From NCBI GenBank assembly GCA_947623455.1, contig OX392530.1:1180501-1244500 (forward strand): a stretch of 64,000 nt of DNA. Reading direction: 5' to 3'. A model generated the notes under the pieces. It made no database searches. It had not been told where the DNA came from and worked only from the letters and a program-made list of their open reading frames with translations. A program made the position numbers and the translations under genes. Shown in pieces: positions 1 through 11,592 of this stretch. Source of the stretch: Mimachlamys varia. Lineage: Eukaryota; Mollusca; Bivalvia; Pectinida; Pectinidae. The first letter of the stretch is position 1; each line of letters begins with the position of its first letter.

Positions 1-160
1 TCGATGTGGCAAAAGACGTATACTCTTCGGGAACATCTGGTCTTATTTCTTGTACTTTTATGAGGGTTTCTGTGTAAATCTTTCCCTTGTTTATATTTCG
101 CCCATAGTTTAATCATTTTTAAGTTCAGATTATGGTTTAGTTGACGCTTCGGTATTCTCC
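1..160 (+). mobile_element. Penelope-like retroelement, 3' non-coding tail fragment
   Basis: This stretch matches, in plus orientation, the 3' non-coding tail of the minus-strand element at 26,936-27,215. Shared blocks include the tract around the ACATCTGGTCTTATTTCTTG words, the GTAAATCTTTCC word and the terminal GCTTCGGTATTCTC. The element ends near 160, and its 5' side lies outside the window. No reading frame survives. The family assignment comes from the reverse transcriptase in the longest copy. Confidence 0.6.
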
Positions 161-727
161 GATTTTATTCATTGCTTATACGGGTATCAAGTAAATTTGA
201 ACAAAATCAATACAAGTAGTGTCTGTTATCAAAATAGTAAAATACACAGACTAACATAGTACTTTTATAGTACAGTACGCAGGAACGTTTTTAACATAAA
301 AATTAACGTCCTGGTACTTTCTGTATACAAACTTTGGTGTGACAGATTTGAATTGTTCCTCCTCAACGGTCACAGTCCTTGGTAATAGAGAAAATCGTTG
401 TGTTATGGTTATAATTGGCAGATTGCTATAAAGACCAGTGACACAGAACAAGAAAATTACAAGGCACTTAGGATAAAAAATTCACACGTACTTTTTAAAG
501 TCACAAACACATTCACGCGGAAATAGGAATCGCATCATGAACTCGGATGAACTGATCAAACCATCAATATGAAGTATCAAGGCAACAGAAGCAATGGACT
601 AGGCAGGAAAAGGGCAACCTATTCTTTCCCCTGACTAAACGAGGGGGTTTCGTGACAACATATGATATTTATAATAGTACCAATAAGAGGAACCCGCGTT
701 TATCAAACATAATTTTGTCAGAATCAA
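161..727. other. No feature seen
   Basis: AT-rich sequence without a repeat, inverted repeat or credible reading frame that I can recognise. Confidence 0.5.
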
Positions 728-1196
728 ACCATCCGCTCGAAAGATAATCCATCTTTCCTACCATTCTACCCTCACCATTCAGCCAAACGATAATCCATCT
801 GCCCTATCATTCGACCCTAACTATTCCGCCAAACGATAATCCATCTGTCCTACCATTCGACCCTCACCATTCAGCCAAACGATAATCCATCTGCCCTATC
901 ATTCGACCCTAACTATTCCGCCAAACGATAATCCATCTGTCCTACCATTCGACCCTCACTATTCCGCCAAACGATAATCCATCTGTCCTACCATTCGACC
1001 CTCACTATTCCGCCAAACGATAATCCATCTGCCCTACCATTCGACCCTCACCATTCAGCCAAACGATAACCCATCTGCCCTACCATTCGACCCTCACTAT
1101 TCCGCCAAACGATAATCCATCTGCCCTACCATTCGACCCTCACCATTCAGCCAAACGATAATCCATCTGCCCTACCATTCGACCCTCACCATTCAG
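728..1196. repeat. 46-bp minisatellite, about 10 copies
   Basis: Tandem repeat of a 46-bp unit containing AAACGATAATCCATCTG and CCTACCATTCGACCCTCA. AAACGATAAT starts at 785, 831, 877 and every 46 bases after that. Two unit subtypes, ending in CTATTCCGCC or CCATTCAGCC, are interspersed. The plus strand is C-rich and G-poor. The last unit runs straight into the 3' end of the retroelement fragment at 1,197. Confidence 0.95.
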
Positions 1197-1880
1197 AGAA
1201 TACCAAAGCATCAACAAAGCCATAATCCGAACTCAAAAAAAATGATTAGAGGCAAAATATGAACAAAGGAAAGATTTACATGGATACCCTTGTACAAGAT
1301 AATAAGACCAAGTGTTCCGGAAGAGTAAGCGTCTTCTGCTTCATCGACGACACCCGCTATGTAAATCTTGTTCACATCAAAGAAACATCAAGTTCTCAAA
1401 ATGAGAACCCAGACATCATTGTCAATCACAAAAAGGGAGCACACTTATGAGCATACTCACACCATCTTCATATCATACAAAGATACAGAGTATTTCTCAA
1501 TGAAACCAAGATAGTGATCATAAAACTTGCCCATAGTCTTCATCAACCTGCACCTCTCGAATCCCCGTGTGGTAAGTTTGTTCGTCAACAGTTGACATCT
1601 ATCAAGAAAATCTCGATATTCTGAGCAAGCCCTAGAATAACGAATCAACTAACGAAAGTTCACGATAAAATCTTTCCTCCAAACTCAACAAAGATATTGT
1701 CAACCAGGAATTCAATCATTTCATCCTAACGCTTGCTGTGTTTTACCAAGTATGCTCCAAGATAGCTCACAACCATGTATTGGTATCGTCGTGCACCCTT
1801 CTTCGAAAAGAAAGCTCTCATAATGAGAGACCCGAGACGCTCTTTCAGTATACACGGTGGGAAAATCGAGTGTGTTGATA
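1197..1880 (-). pseudogene. Penelope-like reverse transcriptase copy with internal deletion
   Basis: Minus-strand remnant of the same retroelement family as 26,936-28,890. Read on the minus strand, it starts near 1,880 with the region before the RT core and reaches an EFLVDNIFVEFGG-like segment at about 1,665-1,705. It then jumps to the thumb region, where a 63-codon open stretch (1,457-1,648) includes IRYSRACSEYRDFLDRC and GKFYDHYLGFIEKYSVSL. The segment that should carry the GTNCAP-like and YIDD motifs is missing, so this copy cannot encode an active enzyme. The 3' non-coding tail (1,197-1,450) is well preserved and includes the hairpin word TTCTCAAAATGAGAA. Its 3' end abuts the 46-bp array. 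Confidence 0.7.
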
Positions 1881-4800
1881 GACGAAACATTTCTGATAGG
1901 GCAGCAATTCAGTTTTGGAGGACATTTATATCACTAGATTCATTTTGGAAGACAGTCACTGCTTGGTCCATTCGACATCTAGGATCCTACACAGCACGAT
2001 AGATGCTGACAAACTTCTTATTCCATAAATAAGAATTTGAAATAAGCATTCAAAATTAGTTCACGGTTATAAATGAGTATGGTTGAGATGCTGCATATTT
2101 AACTTACTGAATAAATCAAAAGCAACGAAGAGAAGAAAGATATTGTTGTTCACCAAGTATTTTCTATAAACACAATAGATCTACATATCAGATATCGTAC
2201 ATACAAATACAGAGGTACAGCGTATTGAGATACGTGCAATTTTCATCAAATCCAGCAACGGGGTTTAAGTAAAATTTGATATACTGGTGTGTTACGTTTG
2301 CCTTGTAAAATGCTTCCATGCCAAACTGAATATGCATTGTATCAGAAGAGGAATGGCTGTGGCAAGTTGATATAACTTAGCCTAATTGTCTGCTCAACTT
2401 TGGGGTAATAAATATGTTTAAATAAAAATTGTGTTGTTCCTAAGAGATTATGACCAACATTAATGTTGTATACAGCCTGTATCTAGTGCTATAAATGTCT
2501 GTTCGGACATTAGTCACCCGTTCACAGAAAGCATATCATATTCCAGCTCAGAGTGGATGATTTATCCCTCTTTATTGCATGTCACTGACTAATGTGTAAT
2601 GGAATTATGCAGTTTTATTACATACCCTATCATGTTCAAGGTAACGCGCACTATATATGTTTACCAACAACATGTCTTGCTGTAGTTATAGCACGTTGTT
2701 TCAGACTTTATACCGACACACCCGACCAATCAGACCATTATTCTACAGTGTCTGTATCAATTTTTTTTAATCACTCAAGACACACACGAAGTGTGCTACA
2801 CGAGGTCAATATAACAAAGAAATGCGCATGGCAATAAGTAAGGTCGCGCCCGACATTTTCCCATAGACGTAAGAGTATTAAACAATAACAGCTTGACTTA
2901 TTTCAATAAACTTCAATTTGTAAATTTCCAACAAGATAGGAGTTTCCAGAACATATTTCAGTACAGACGCAGTCCGTGTGTTATGTTGTTGAAGAGTTTA
3001 AACGCAGAATACATTCCGTGACCGTCTCCCACTGGTGGAAATGTTAATTTCAGAGAAAACGTTAAGTCGCAAATAAGCTTAAACTTTAAAACAGCTCTGC
3101 AACGTAGCATATGGAATGCAACTGAACCCAGAAAAATGTAGACTCTACTAAATTCTGACCTGTATCATTTATAGGTGATTAAAATCGACTACACTGTTAT
3201 TGATATTTTCACAATTAGTTGAAATGCACTAATTCTGTTGCGATTGTCAGTTGCCACAATTCTTTAGACTAGGTAATGTGTATACGTACATCTTCCATAT
3301 CTTCCTTTTCACGAAGTAGAGATTGATAATGCTGTAGGTTGCTTCTGTATTTCTTATCATATCCAACAAAATCAGATGAAAACAACACGCGATCGGTAAA
3401 ACACATAGTAGCGATACTGTCATCTCCACTAGAGATGTTTTAAGAAATGTGGTTGAAATCCATTCGAGCATTTCGGAAGAGTAGCATTTGAAAGACAAAT
3501 TCTAGCTTACCAGTACTGATTTGATTCTCCATTTGGGGTCCCGGTCCTTTGGCCCTTTGGGTACAATCGTCTTTCTGGATTTTTGAAATAGCTGTTTTCC
3601 TAAGTGATAATTCAAAATGTATTTAGTTGATAGCTTCAACCGGCTTGAGGGAGAGTAGTGTTTTAAATCATAATTTAAGTGATAGTATAGACTATACCAT
3701 TAGCATGTGTTCTTGTGTTTTGTTTGAGTGGTTTTACGTCCGCAGCCCTACCGTGTAATCTTGTTATCCAGTACGAGGAGAAAAGACAGGAAGTTGCGTA
3801 TATAATGGGTAAAGTATTATACAGGAAAGAATGGATCGTCTTGCATACATTTAATAATTTATCAAGAATTTTCATTTCGGATGGAAATCCGTATTGATAT
3901 GTTTGTTTTTTTCTTATGATTCTTATTTCCACATGCATTGCATATAGTTGCTGTCATAAACGAAAGCCGATCCCCTTATAGCCGCTTTCTGTTTGGGACA
4001 ATGTGAACAAAGTCTGTCATTTACTAGTATACATATAGCAAAACCTACATACGTCATCTAATTTCACCTAAGGTCGAGGGTCAGCTCATGAAATTATTTA
4101 ATTAGCAACAGTGACATGCCTTTATTGATCCACTCGTCCAAATCAAACACAAGATTTGTTTAAAATCCATTGCTGGAAAAGATATGTCTACCTTCGGAAA
4201 AGCGTGTGGGTAGCCGTCATGCACTTCAGCTAATTTAACAGTAGGCCTATCCTTTCTATGTAGGCGCTACAGGTGTGATGTTACGCCGTCAATCTTATTT
4301 GAATTGACACGGTCTTGCGTAATATCACAAAACTGATTAGAAAAAAACTTCACAAGTATATTGGCTGCAATTACTCCTACATAAACTATATCTCAATTTA
4401 AAGTGAACGATTTGAGCAAGGCTTTTTTATATGTTAGTATACAGATATGTTGTTGAGAGAATATACTGGAACACGTCTATTATATGAGTTCACAACTAGA
4501 AATAACACAATATGCTGGAGTACAGCGAGTTGTCAGTAGTAACTAGTCGTAACACAATATACATGAACTATTTTTATAGACATATTTGATGATTCAACCC
4601 TGCAGCCTACTATAAAAAAGCTGATAACGCATTTTATCTTAAAATGCAAATACAAGAGAGGAACAAATATTCCAATATAATCCTGTCGTTATAATCACTT
4701 TAACAATTTGATCAATTCCTGGATACGCTTCAAGTAAAATCAATGATTGTTAGACCATCGACCTCACCAATGTTATCGATTACATTGGCCTGGGACGAAC

Positions 4801-5149
4801 GTCATCCATCATGGCCGTGGCACACGAAGCTTGACGTAAGATTAGGGAACAGTGTAATGGCGGCCAGGAATGCTATTGTTGGGGCACTACGTTATAATCC
4901 GATACATCTTACGGTATAGACAGGTGAAAACACTACCTGGTCATCATTCTCGCCAAGTTCACGTGTTAGATCGTATTAACACCACAGGCCTACAGGTACT
5001 GGAACTCGGTAAACAGTCGTGTTGATATTTACTCTCAGCTTCAAACTCCATTATCACCTCAAGTATAAGCTACGATCAATTACAAATATTTACTGTTTCG
5101 TTAGAAATCACGTAAAATTATGATAGTATGTTCAAGAGAGAAAAACCGG
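1881..5149. other. Long AT-rich stretch, no gene recognised
   Basis: Only short open stretches occur, the longest 60-87 codons (for example both strands around 3,675-3,938). None has a recognisable domain, signal peptide or good splice context. I see no tandem array or clear inverted repeat. Confidence 0.45.
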
Positions 5150-5305
5150 GAAACAGAAAGACCTCGACTTATTACAAATTGCCACGACAGAATTATATGG
5201 AATTATAAAATGACCAAGACAGGAAGACCTGGGCCTATTATTTAGTGGACACGACAGAAAACACCGTTTGCTTATTATAAAGTGTCCAGGACAGAAAAAC
5301 ATATA
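5150..5305. repeat. Degenerate ~35-bp minisatellite beside retroelement tail
   Basis: About four diverged units of 31-37 bp, each opening with GACAGAA or GACAGGAA and ending near GTGGACAC or GTGTCC (for example GGGCCTATTATTTAGTGGAC). One further unit lies on the other side of the retroelement tail at 5,581-5,620. The same units appear in reverse orientation at 9,518-9,600, also directly downstream of a retroelement tail. Confidence 0.7.
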
Positions 5306-5562
5306 AAAATAAATTAGAGAATACCTCTAAGCGTTAAAAAAATCATAATCCGAACTCAAAATCGATTAAACCAGGGGCAAAATATGCACAAAGGAAATAT
5401 CTATATGGAGACGCTTGTAAAAGCACAAGATAATAAGACCAGGGTTCCGGAATAGTAAGTGCATGCAAACATCAAGCCCTCAAAATGAGAACCGAGTATC
5501 ATTGTGAAATCACAACAAGCAAGAACCTCTAACGAGCACACTAAAAAACGCCAATCCTCATA
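5306..5562 (-). mobile_element. Penelope-like retroelement, 3' tail fragment
   Basis: Minus-strand copy of the family's 3' tail. It shares AGAGAATACCTCTAAGCG, the ATCGATTAAACCAGGGGC word, GGAAATATCTATATGGAGAC and the TCAAAATGAGAACCGAGTA block with the 27-kb copy. About 60 bp around the tail's GTCTTCTGTTTCATCGACG block are deleted. No RT coding is left. It is bracketed by units of the ~35-bp minisatellite. Confidence 0.65.
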
Positions 5563-5580
5563 TAACAATGATATGATAGC

Positions 5581-5620
5581 CCGACAGAAAGACCTGTAGT
5601 TATTATTCAGTGGCCGACTG
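5581..5620. repeat. Single detached unit of the ~35-bp minisatellite
   Basis: GACAGAAAGACCTGTAGTTA followed by TTATTCAGTGGCC matches the units at 5,150-5,305, so the repeat occurs on both sides of the retroelement tail. Confidence 0.55.
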
Positions 5621-6092
5621 ACTTCTAAGTAAATGGCAGTCATGATTGAATACCAAATGTTTACAATAACGTCCAAAGACAGTTTCATTAGCGATCCATA
5701 TTTACAAAATCAGCCACATTTTGATGATGAAACGGGAACCCCAGTTTTGATTGGCGATGTTTTCCGAAAGATACATCAAGCTAAAATTTAATGAATTAGG
5801 ACAAACTTAATTAACAATAGTTCTCACTACCGCCATGCAATGACGTTTGAATTGTGAAAATCTAATATACACAATGTATATTTGGAAATTGAAGCTTTCG
5901 ATATTTGGGTCTGTTGAATCTAAAGTTAAGATTTTAATCTTAAATTTCTTTTTTTGCGTGATACTAACTTCTTTCTCGTGAACCTTATTGTTGTTTTAGA
6001 AAGATGAAAACTGACTTGAAGGCAATACACGTTACAGTTCGTGATGCCTCCATACGGGTCCTTTTTGTTTATGATGTTCATGGCTAGGTCTA
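5621..6092. other. No feature seen
   Basis: AT-rich sequence with no supported gene or repeat. Confidence 0.45.
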
Positions 6093-6574
6093 GGCACAGG
6101 TTTCATCAATATTCGTAAAATCAAAGGCCCGAATTACGTATCTTCTTCAGGGAATTTTTCGTGACTCCTGACAAAAAAATCCAAAGAATTCAAAATACTT
6201 TAGGTGCGGACCACCAAAACAGCAAGCCAAAGTTAGACAACAGTTCAAAATGGATGCATGTTTACAAATACCGAGTTTCAACTGATGTTGTGTCGATACC
6301 GAAATATGAATGCATCTTGAATATTGCTGATATCAGTTAATCCTAACTAAATCTTTTTGTTATTAGGTTTGTTTTTCGTTTAAATTTTTGCGGAAAGGTA
6401 CGTTTTATCGGGCCTTGGAAATTTCTTCACTTAAACAAATCTCCATTGGAAAACACTACAGAAATTTAGGAGAACATCTTGGGGAACTTTCCTTATATTC
6501 CGTAAAACTTTCGTATGGAGATTATTAAGGTAAGGAATCTACTCAAGAAAAAGTACGTTGAAGAAACCAGGGCC
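6093..6574. mobile_element. MITE family 2, split by a second MITE
   Basis: The outer parts (6,093-6,124 and 6,416-6,574) together align with the intact element at 10,085-10,254. The left part shares GGTTTCATCAA. The right part shares CTTA-ACAAATCTCC, AACTTTCCTTA and the terminal GAAACCAGGGCC. The middle (6,125-6,415) is a different element, so this is a nested insertion. The copy is clearly more diverged than the one at 10 kb. Confidence 0.7.
6125..6415 (-). mobile_element. MITE family 1 (AGGCCC...TACGTA ends), nested copy
   Basis: Reverse-oriented, diverged homologue of the element at 59,988-60,374. It begins with AGGCCCGAATTACGTA and ends with TACGTTTTATCGGGCCT. Internal shared words are ATTCTTTGGATTTTT, AACTCGGTATTTGTAAACA and GATATCAG-TAATC-TAACT (reverse strand). 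It is about 291 bp against 387 bp for the other copy, so an internal part is lost. It is non-autonomous, with no coding capacity. Confidence 0.75.
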
Positions 6575-8527
6575 TGGTAGTGGTTTGCACTTTGTGTCTC
6601 TACAAAAAAAACTGCACAAAACTTATATACTAAAGTACTTTGTGACCAGTAGGGCGATCATATGACAAAGTAAAATTTCAAGTGAGCAGCTTAAAGTGCT
6701 CCAGCCTTTCAGCATAGAAATATATCGAATTTCTTATTGTCGAAGTGTTTGAGGGTGAGCGTCGGAAACGTGTTCTCATAACCTTTGGTTGGAAATACAA
6801 AAACGTACAGAATTCTTCCAATGTGCTTTTATGTAGAACCATGGCCGCCAACCATGTGAATATTGTACGTCAATTATAGCGAGACAATAGTGGAACATTG
6901 GTATATAATACACATGACTTGTTAGAAAAGTGAACTTCCCTTGGCATACAGACATACTACGTACTACAAATCTCAAATAGACCATGGCCAAATTTGAATA
7001 AAGTTCGAAGCTTATGGAACAACGTTAATACGCAGAACCAACATTCGGGCGTGGACAGAAAATCTCGAAGGCGTTCACCCAACTTAACAGTGGTACTAAG
7101 TCATAGTGATTACGTTAACTCTATTGATCATGGATGTAAGTGCGTCGTTTAAAACGTCTTAGTCACATATCCTAAACTGATCACGCCCCTGTTATCCAGG
7201 TAGCTCCGGCCATATTTAACTTAAAATATTTCACAATTGGACTGATTGTATAGGCATATTGATTGATAAATAGACGATCACTTTCAAACATTCAAATTCC
7301 CCTATGCAAACACTGAATCAAACTGTGTATATATGACTAGTTTGCTTACAACAAGACTGAGTGTAGACGTGCTAGTATCCAAACATATACCTTATGGTTA
7401 ATTCTATAGCTAAGTTTTGTGATATTTTATTGTAATTCAATATTGCTTGTAAGAGGCTTTTATATTGGCTTAGAAATTGGTGTTACACCTCATAACGTTA
7501 AAAATAGCGTCATCATTTGTAACGTCGCTTCTGATTTGCTGATACAACAGCGTAATGATTTCAGACAGGAAAGAGTCCCACACTTAAGGGGTATTATCAC
7601 AGAGAATATGTAGAAAAGATTAAATCATAATGATAAACTTAAATCTATTTTTTATGATATTGAGCCATAATATAAACAAGAAAATAAAATATCTGATAAT
7701 ACTGATAGTTTTCTTAAGGTGAAATTATCTGATAAGTTTGGATTGAGAAACAAAAACAATTTTATATAATATTAGCCAGGAAAACACAAAACGTTATTGT
7801 TTTGATAAAAGTTTTCGACGTTTAGTACGTGTGTTTTTTCAGTATGTGTATAGTAACAGTAGCTATCCATGGCTACACAATTAAATATTCAGATTTTCCA
7901 CAACATTCACGAATTATTGCTACCTCGAACTTTCCTATAAAGATTGAGAGCTTTGGCCTGTTAACGTCCCACGACACCCTCCTGTACCTAACCAGATTGA
8001 CACAAACCTAGACGGGTACTTACTTACCCACGATACAAGGTCACGCTCTGACAATAGTTTATACGATAAAATGTAATTATACAATCTCTAGAATCACGAT
8101 GGACTTTCCATACCAGCGTTTAGCACAAGTACCCAGCTATGCGGATGAGTAATGGCTGCTGGTCGATCCGAGCCATTAAGTCCAGAATGACCATTTTCTT
8201 TGAAGTAGACTATTGCCCATTATATTTTTTGTGTGTGATTTAATGTTTTTCATGTGGAAAAGACGATAAACATCAAATAACTTTCGCGTGAGTCTTGAGC
8301 TATTTGTTTATATCTCAAGATTTCCTCTTTAGGAAAAGTAACTGGAGTGTAAACTAAATGCTTGTTTGGGATTAAGAAAGGTTTACTTTTTGCGTAAAGT
8401 ACATGCATTTTCTGTGCAGGTGGGATGCATTATATTACATGTCAATCTTAGTTAGGGTGCGTCATTGGGAATTTTATTTATCTAAGAGAACAACCCCGTA
8501 AACAGTGCACCGATTGAGGCATTGGCG
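6575..8527. other. No feature seen
   Basis: AT-rich, with open stretches of at most about 70 codons and none with recognisable protein character. No tandem array. Confidence 0.4.
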
Positions 8528-8609
8528 ATGAACCACAGATCGGTCTAGACGGCGAGGTTTACGTTGCAATGAACCACAGACCGGCCTACACGCCAAGGTT
8601 CACGTGGGC
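8528..8609. repeat. Tandem duplication, 2 x 41 bp
   Basis: ATGAACCACAGATCGGTCTA at 8,528 recurs as ATGAACCACAGACCGGCCTA at 8,569, and the rest of each unit (GAGGTTTACGTT / AAGGTTCACGTG) also matches. The block is more GC-rich than its surroundings. Confidence 0.75.
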
Positions 8610-9469
8610 CCAGAGTAATTAGAAGTTGAATTCTAGATGTGTTATGGTAATCTGCCACTGCATGCCTTGCATGGCTACATTTACATAATAAATGCAAAAT
8701 TAATCAAAACGTAGCAGTGTGATATACATACTTACACCTACACACGACGTTCCCGAATTCCTCGCTGGTCGTATTTATCACAATACAATGGTGACATTTG
8801 ATCATTTCTTGCAATGATACCCAGGTAGTATTAAATCATGTTGTTTTACTTTTCAAGCATCAGAAGTGTTAAGTTTAAACATATTTATTGCCAAATTTGA
8901 CAGGGGATTAGGCACAAGTTATTACAACTTATCAACGCCTTCTCCCAATATACATTTTACATGACATTACAATAATTATTTTACAAAATTACATAATTAA
9001 AATCACAATTGATCTTAAAATCTCTTGCTGGATTTGATAAAACTGCACATTTCTAAAAATATTTGTGTTAAGGTCCACGGAAAATTCAGAGTTGCCAAAC
9101 AAAACTATTTCTAAACTTATCAGAAGTGTCGAGGTGAAACCGATACCCGTAGGAAATCTTTATTCATATATATTGCTTGGTCCTTCTGTACAATATTTCG
9201 TTTGCATAAAACACAAACAAACCAAACCAAAATTTAAGCGTCATCTTAAAACAAGGAAATGCAGCAAAGCCGCTGGATTGAAGATCTTTTGGTGACAATC
9301 ATTCACTGACAGCCTAACAACCACAGACATCATACCATGAACGACTGATTTTATTATGTGGATATCAATGGTATTTATATTAACGTTTAGAATTCTGTTT
9401 ACTCTTAGCAGCCTCACATGTTGCCACTATTCTCACTCAGCAATTGGCCAAAGTAAGAAATGGTACATT
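8610..9469. other. No feature seen
   Basis: AT-rich sequence. The open stretch at 9,065-9,295 (76 codons, lysine-rich end) has no recognisable domain. Confidence 0.4.
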
Positions 9470-9511
9470 TCAATCGATTCGGATTATGATTTTGTTAACT
9501 TCTCGGTATTC
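9470..9511 (+). mobile_element. Penelope-like retroelement, terminal 3' scrap
   Basis: About 40 bp (GGATTATGATTTTGTTAAC then CTCGGTATTCTC) match the last bases of the family tail in plus orientation. It is directly followed by the ~35-bp minisatellite. Confidence 0.55.
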
Positions 9512-9517
9512 TCTAAT

Positions 9518-9600
9518 ATGTGTTTACTTGTCTTTCTGTCGTGGACACTTTATAATAAGAAAACTGTTTTTTGTTTCTGCCGTGTCCACTAAATAATAGG
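9518..9600. repeat. ~35-bp minisatellite units, reverse orientation
   Basis: Two units with CTTTCTGTCGTGGACACTTT and CTGCCGTGTCCACTAAATAA match the reverse complement of the units at 5,220-5,300. They follow a retroelement 3' end, as at 5 kb. Confidence 0.7.
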
Positions 9601-10084
9601 CCCATGTCTTCCTTTTTATATATATGTAATCATTCCGTGAATGACGTCACCCTACTGAGAGAGAGGGTGGGTACTGTTTCTAATTTACGTAATATACATA
9701 ATGTATAATTTAGCTAGATATGTCGCAATACACTTTTCGATAAAACAATATCAACTGTCTTTTGAGTTTGTTGCTTGGTTGAATAACATACAGTCTGATC
9801 TTATTGAAGATCCTTTTCAATGAAGTTTTAACATCCCGAGTTTACTTACAAACATAATATTACATCATCTCTGTCACTGATATTTTTTTGTTCTTTGTTT
9901 TGATCACATTTTCATTTTTCTGTGAGTGAAATTTATGTATTTGATGTATAACATAAAACCCATTAGCTCTTAATTTCTATTAATTTATTTTCGAACATGC
10001 GACGTAATTTCCCTGCATAAAAAATCCCGCAATGTAAAGGGTGAATTTTACACCGATATCTAATGACGATTTGACAACAGTTCA
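9601..10084. other. No gene seen; isolated TGACGTCA site
   Basis: A perfect TGACGTCA (CRE-like) lies at about 9,641, just before a short GAGAGAGAGG tract. Otherwise plain AT-rich sequence. Confidence 0.4.
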
Positions 10085-10254
10085 GGCCCCGGTTTCATCA
10101 ACGTTCCTTAACTTAAGGAAACTCCTTAACTTACAAATCTCCCTAGGAAAGCATTACAGAATTTAAGGGGAAAGTCCGTAGTTAAGGAAACTTTCCTTAA
10201 AATCTGTAATACTTTCCTATGGAAAAGTTAAGGAACGTTGATGAAACCAGGGCC
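10085..10254. mobile_element. MITE family 2, intact 170-bp foldback
   Basis: Terminal inverted repeats of about 28 bp start GGCCCCGGTTTCATCAACGT and end with the complement of GGCCCTGGTTTCATCAACGT. Only one base differs. Between them lie further inverted blocks (TTAAGGAAACTCCTTAA, AAACTTTCCTTAA), so the whole element can fold into one hairpin. It has no coding capacity. No convincing target-site duplication was found. A split, diverged relative is at 6,093-6,574. Confidence 0.85.
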
Positions 10255-11592
10255 AGAGCGCCATTTTGTATCGGTTTCTTACTACAGTTCTGCCGTTAGC
10301 TACGATTTGATGGTAATATTTCTGGTAAATGGAACTGACAGCGTAATTTTTAATTAATTGTAATACCATAGCGGATGTTGAATTCTGCCGTCGCTTTATC
10401 TTAAATTGAAACTGACACTTTGCAGTAAATAACTGATATAGACAATCCGCATAGCCTGTTGTTCAAAGCCATTCATTATACAATCTTAAAGAATAAAATG
10501 TATTGAAATGAAACTTGAAATAGAAAACCTACGCAGCGAAAAGAATGCACTGTTTTGATAGGACAATGATATTTTCACAGAATAATTCAAGAATATGTTG
10601 CTAGCATACATGTAACGCATTAAATACAGATATCGGAAGGGTTTGCTAAGATCACGTAGATTTTATACGACCTCAATTTCCTTGAAAGCTTTCATGCAAG
10701 GGGACACACCGGAAGTGGACCAAAGTTCACATATCGCGCCGCTTAAGGGTTTCAAAAAAGGCAAATAAAATGTCACCTAAGTTTGGACTATTTTACACTG
10801 TTGACCCATGGACGTTTAATTTGAAGGCTACTGATCTGAAGGTCGCTGTTAAATACTGTTTAAAGATTTAGCTTTCGTGTTTCAAGAATTTATAAGATAC
10901 ACAAAGATCGCTGATGTATTCGTCGTGTTCAGATTAGTATGTCAATATTAACTCTTGTTATTAGTTTTTTTTATTAAAACATCTCGATTACAGATGTTCT
11001 GTTTACATAAAACACACTAAAAAGAAGGCTAAAAAGAAGGTCCCTGTCGTACTAACATAGGCTTCTTGTGATTATTGACATCCAAATCTCTATCAAAGGT
11101 TTGAGTATAGAAAGGCGGGGAAGCAAACCTGAAATTAAGTGTCTGTCTCATAGAATTTTCCGTACAAAAAATCATTACGATGGAAAAAATAACAGATATA
11201 TTGTATGAATATAATTTCCGAATTTCTTTGATGAAAATTTCTCGTTATATATCTGAATTACACAAGATGCCTAGTGTCAATGCACACAAAATAATGCTGA
11301 TGAATAAAGCAATGCTGATCAATTATGGGCTTTTATCGAGGCCAATACGTTGTTATATGAACCTGATAGAGTGATACTAACCGAGGACGGAGTACAGAAT
11401 GTATTTATAAATCATATTTCTATACATGTTAAACAAGCCCATGTTATCTACGCGATAAGATACGGGTATGTTTACAACATCATTTCAGTGGCTTATAAAA
11501 CTAAAATTTCTGTTCATTTATATATTACAGATGATTGAGACCGTTTGGAGGCTAGAACACGACAATGTAAGATCGACTGACAGGATACCTAC
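10255..11592. other. No feature seen
   Basis: No repeat or credible gene. Two overlapping open stretches (11,180-11,374 and 11,350-11,538, 62-64 codons) have no recognisable protein character. Confidence 0.4.

Noticed and set aside
3675..3938. Gene on either strand (60 and 87 codons)
   Set aside because: Overlapping frames on both strands in AT-rich DNA with no domain, splice or start support.
9641..9670. Promoter from TGACGTCA plus GAGA tract
   Set aside because: A single CRE-like word near a short purine run is expected by chance at this scale, and no gene start follows.
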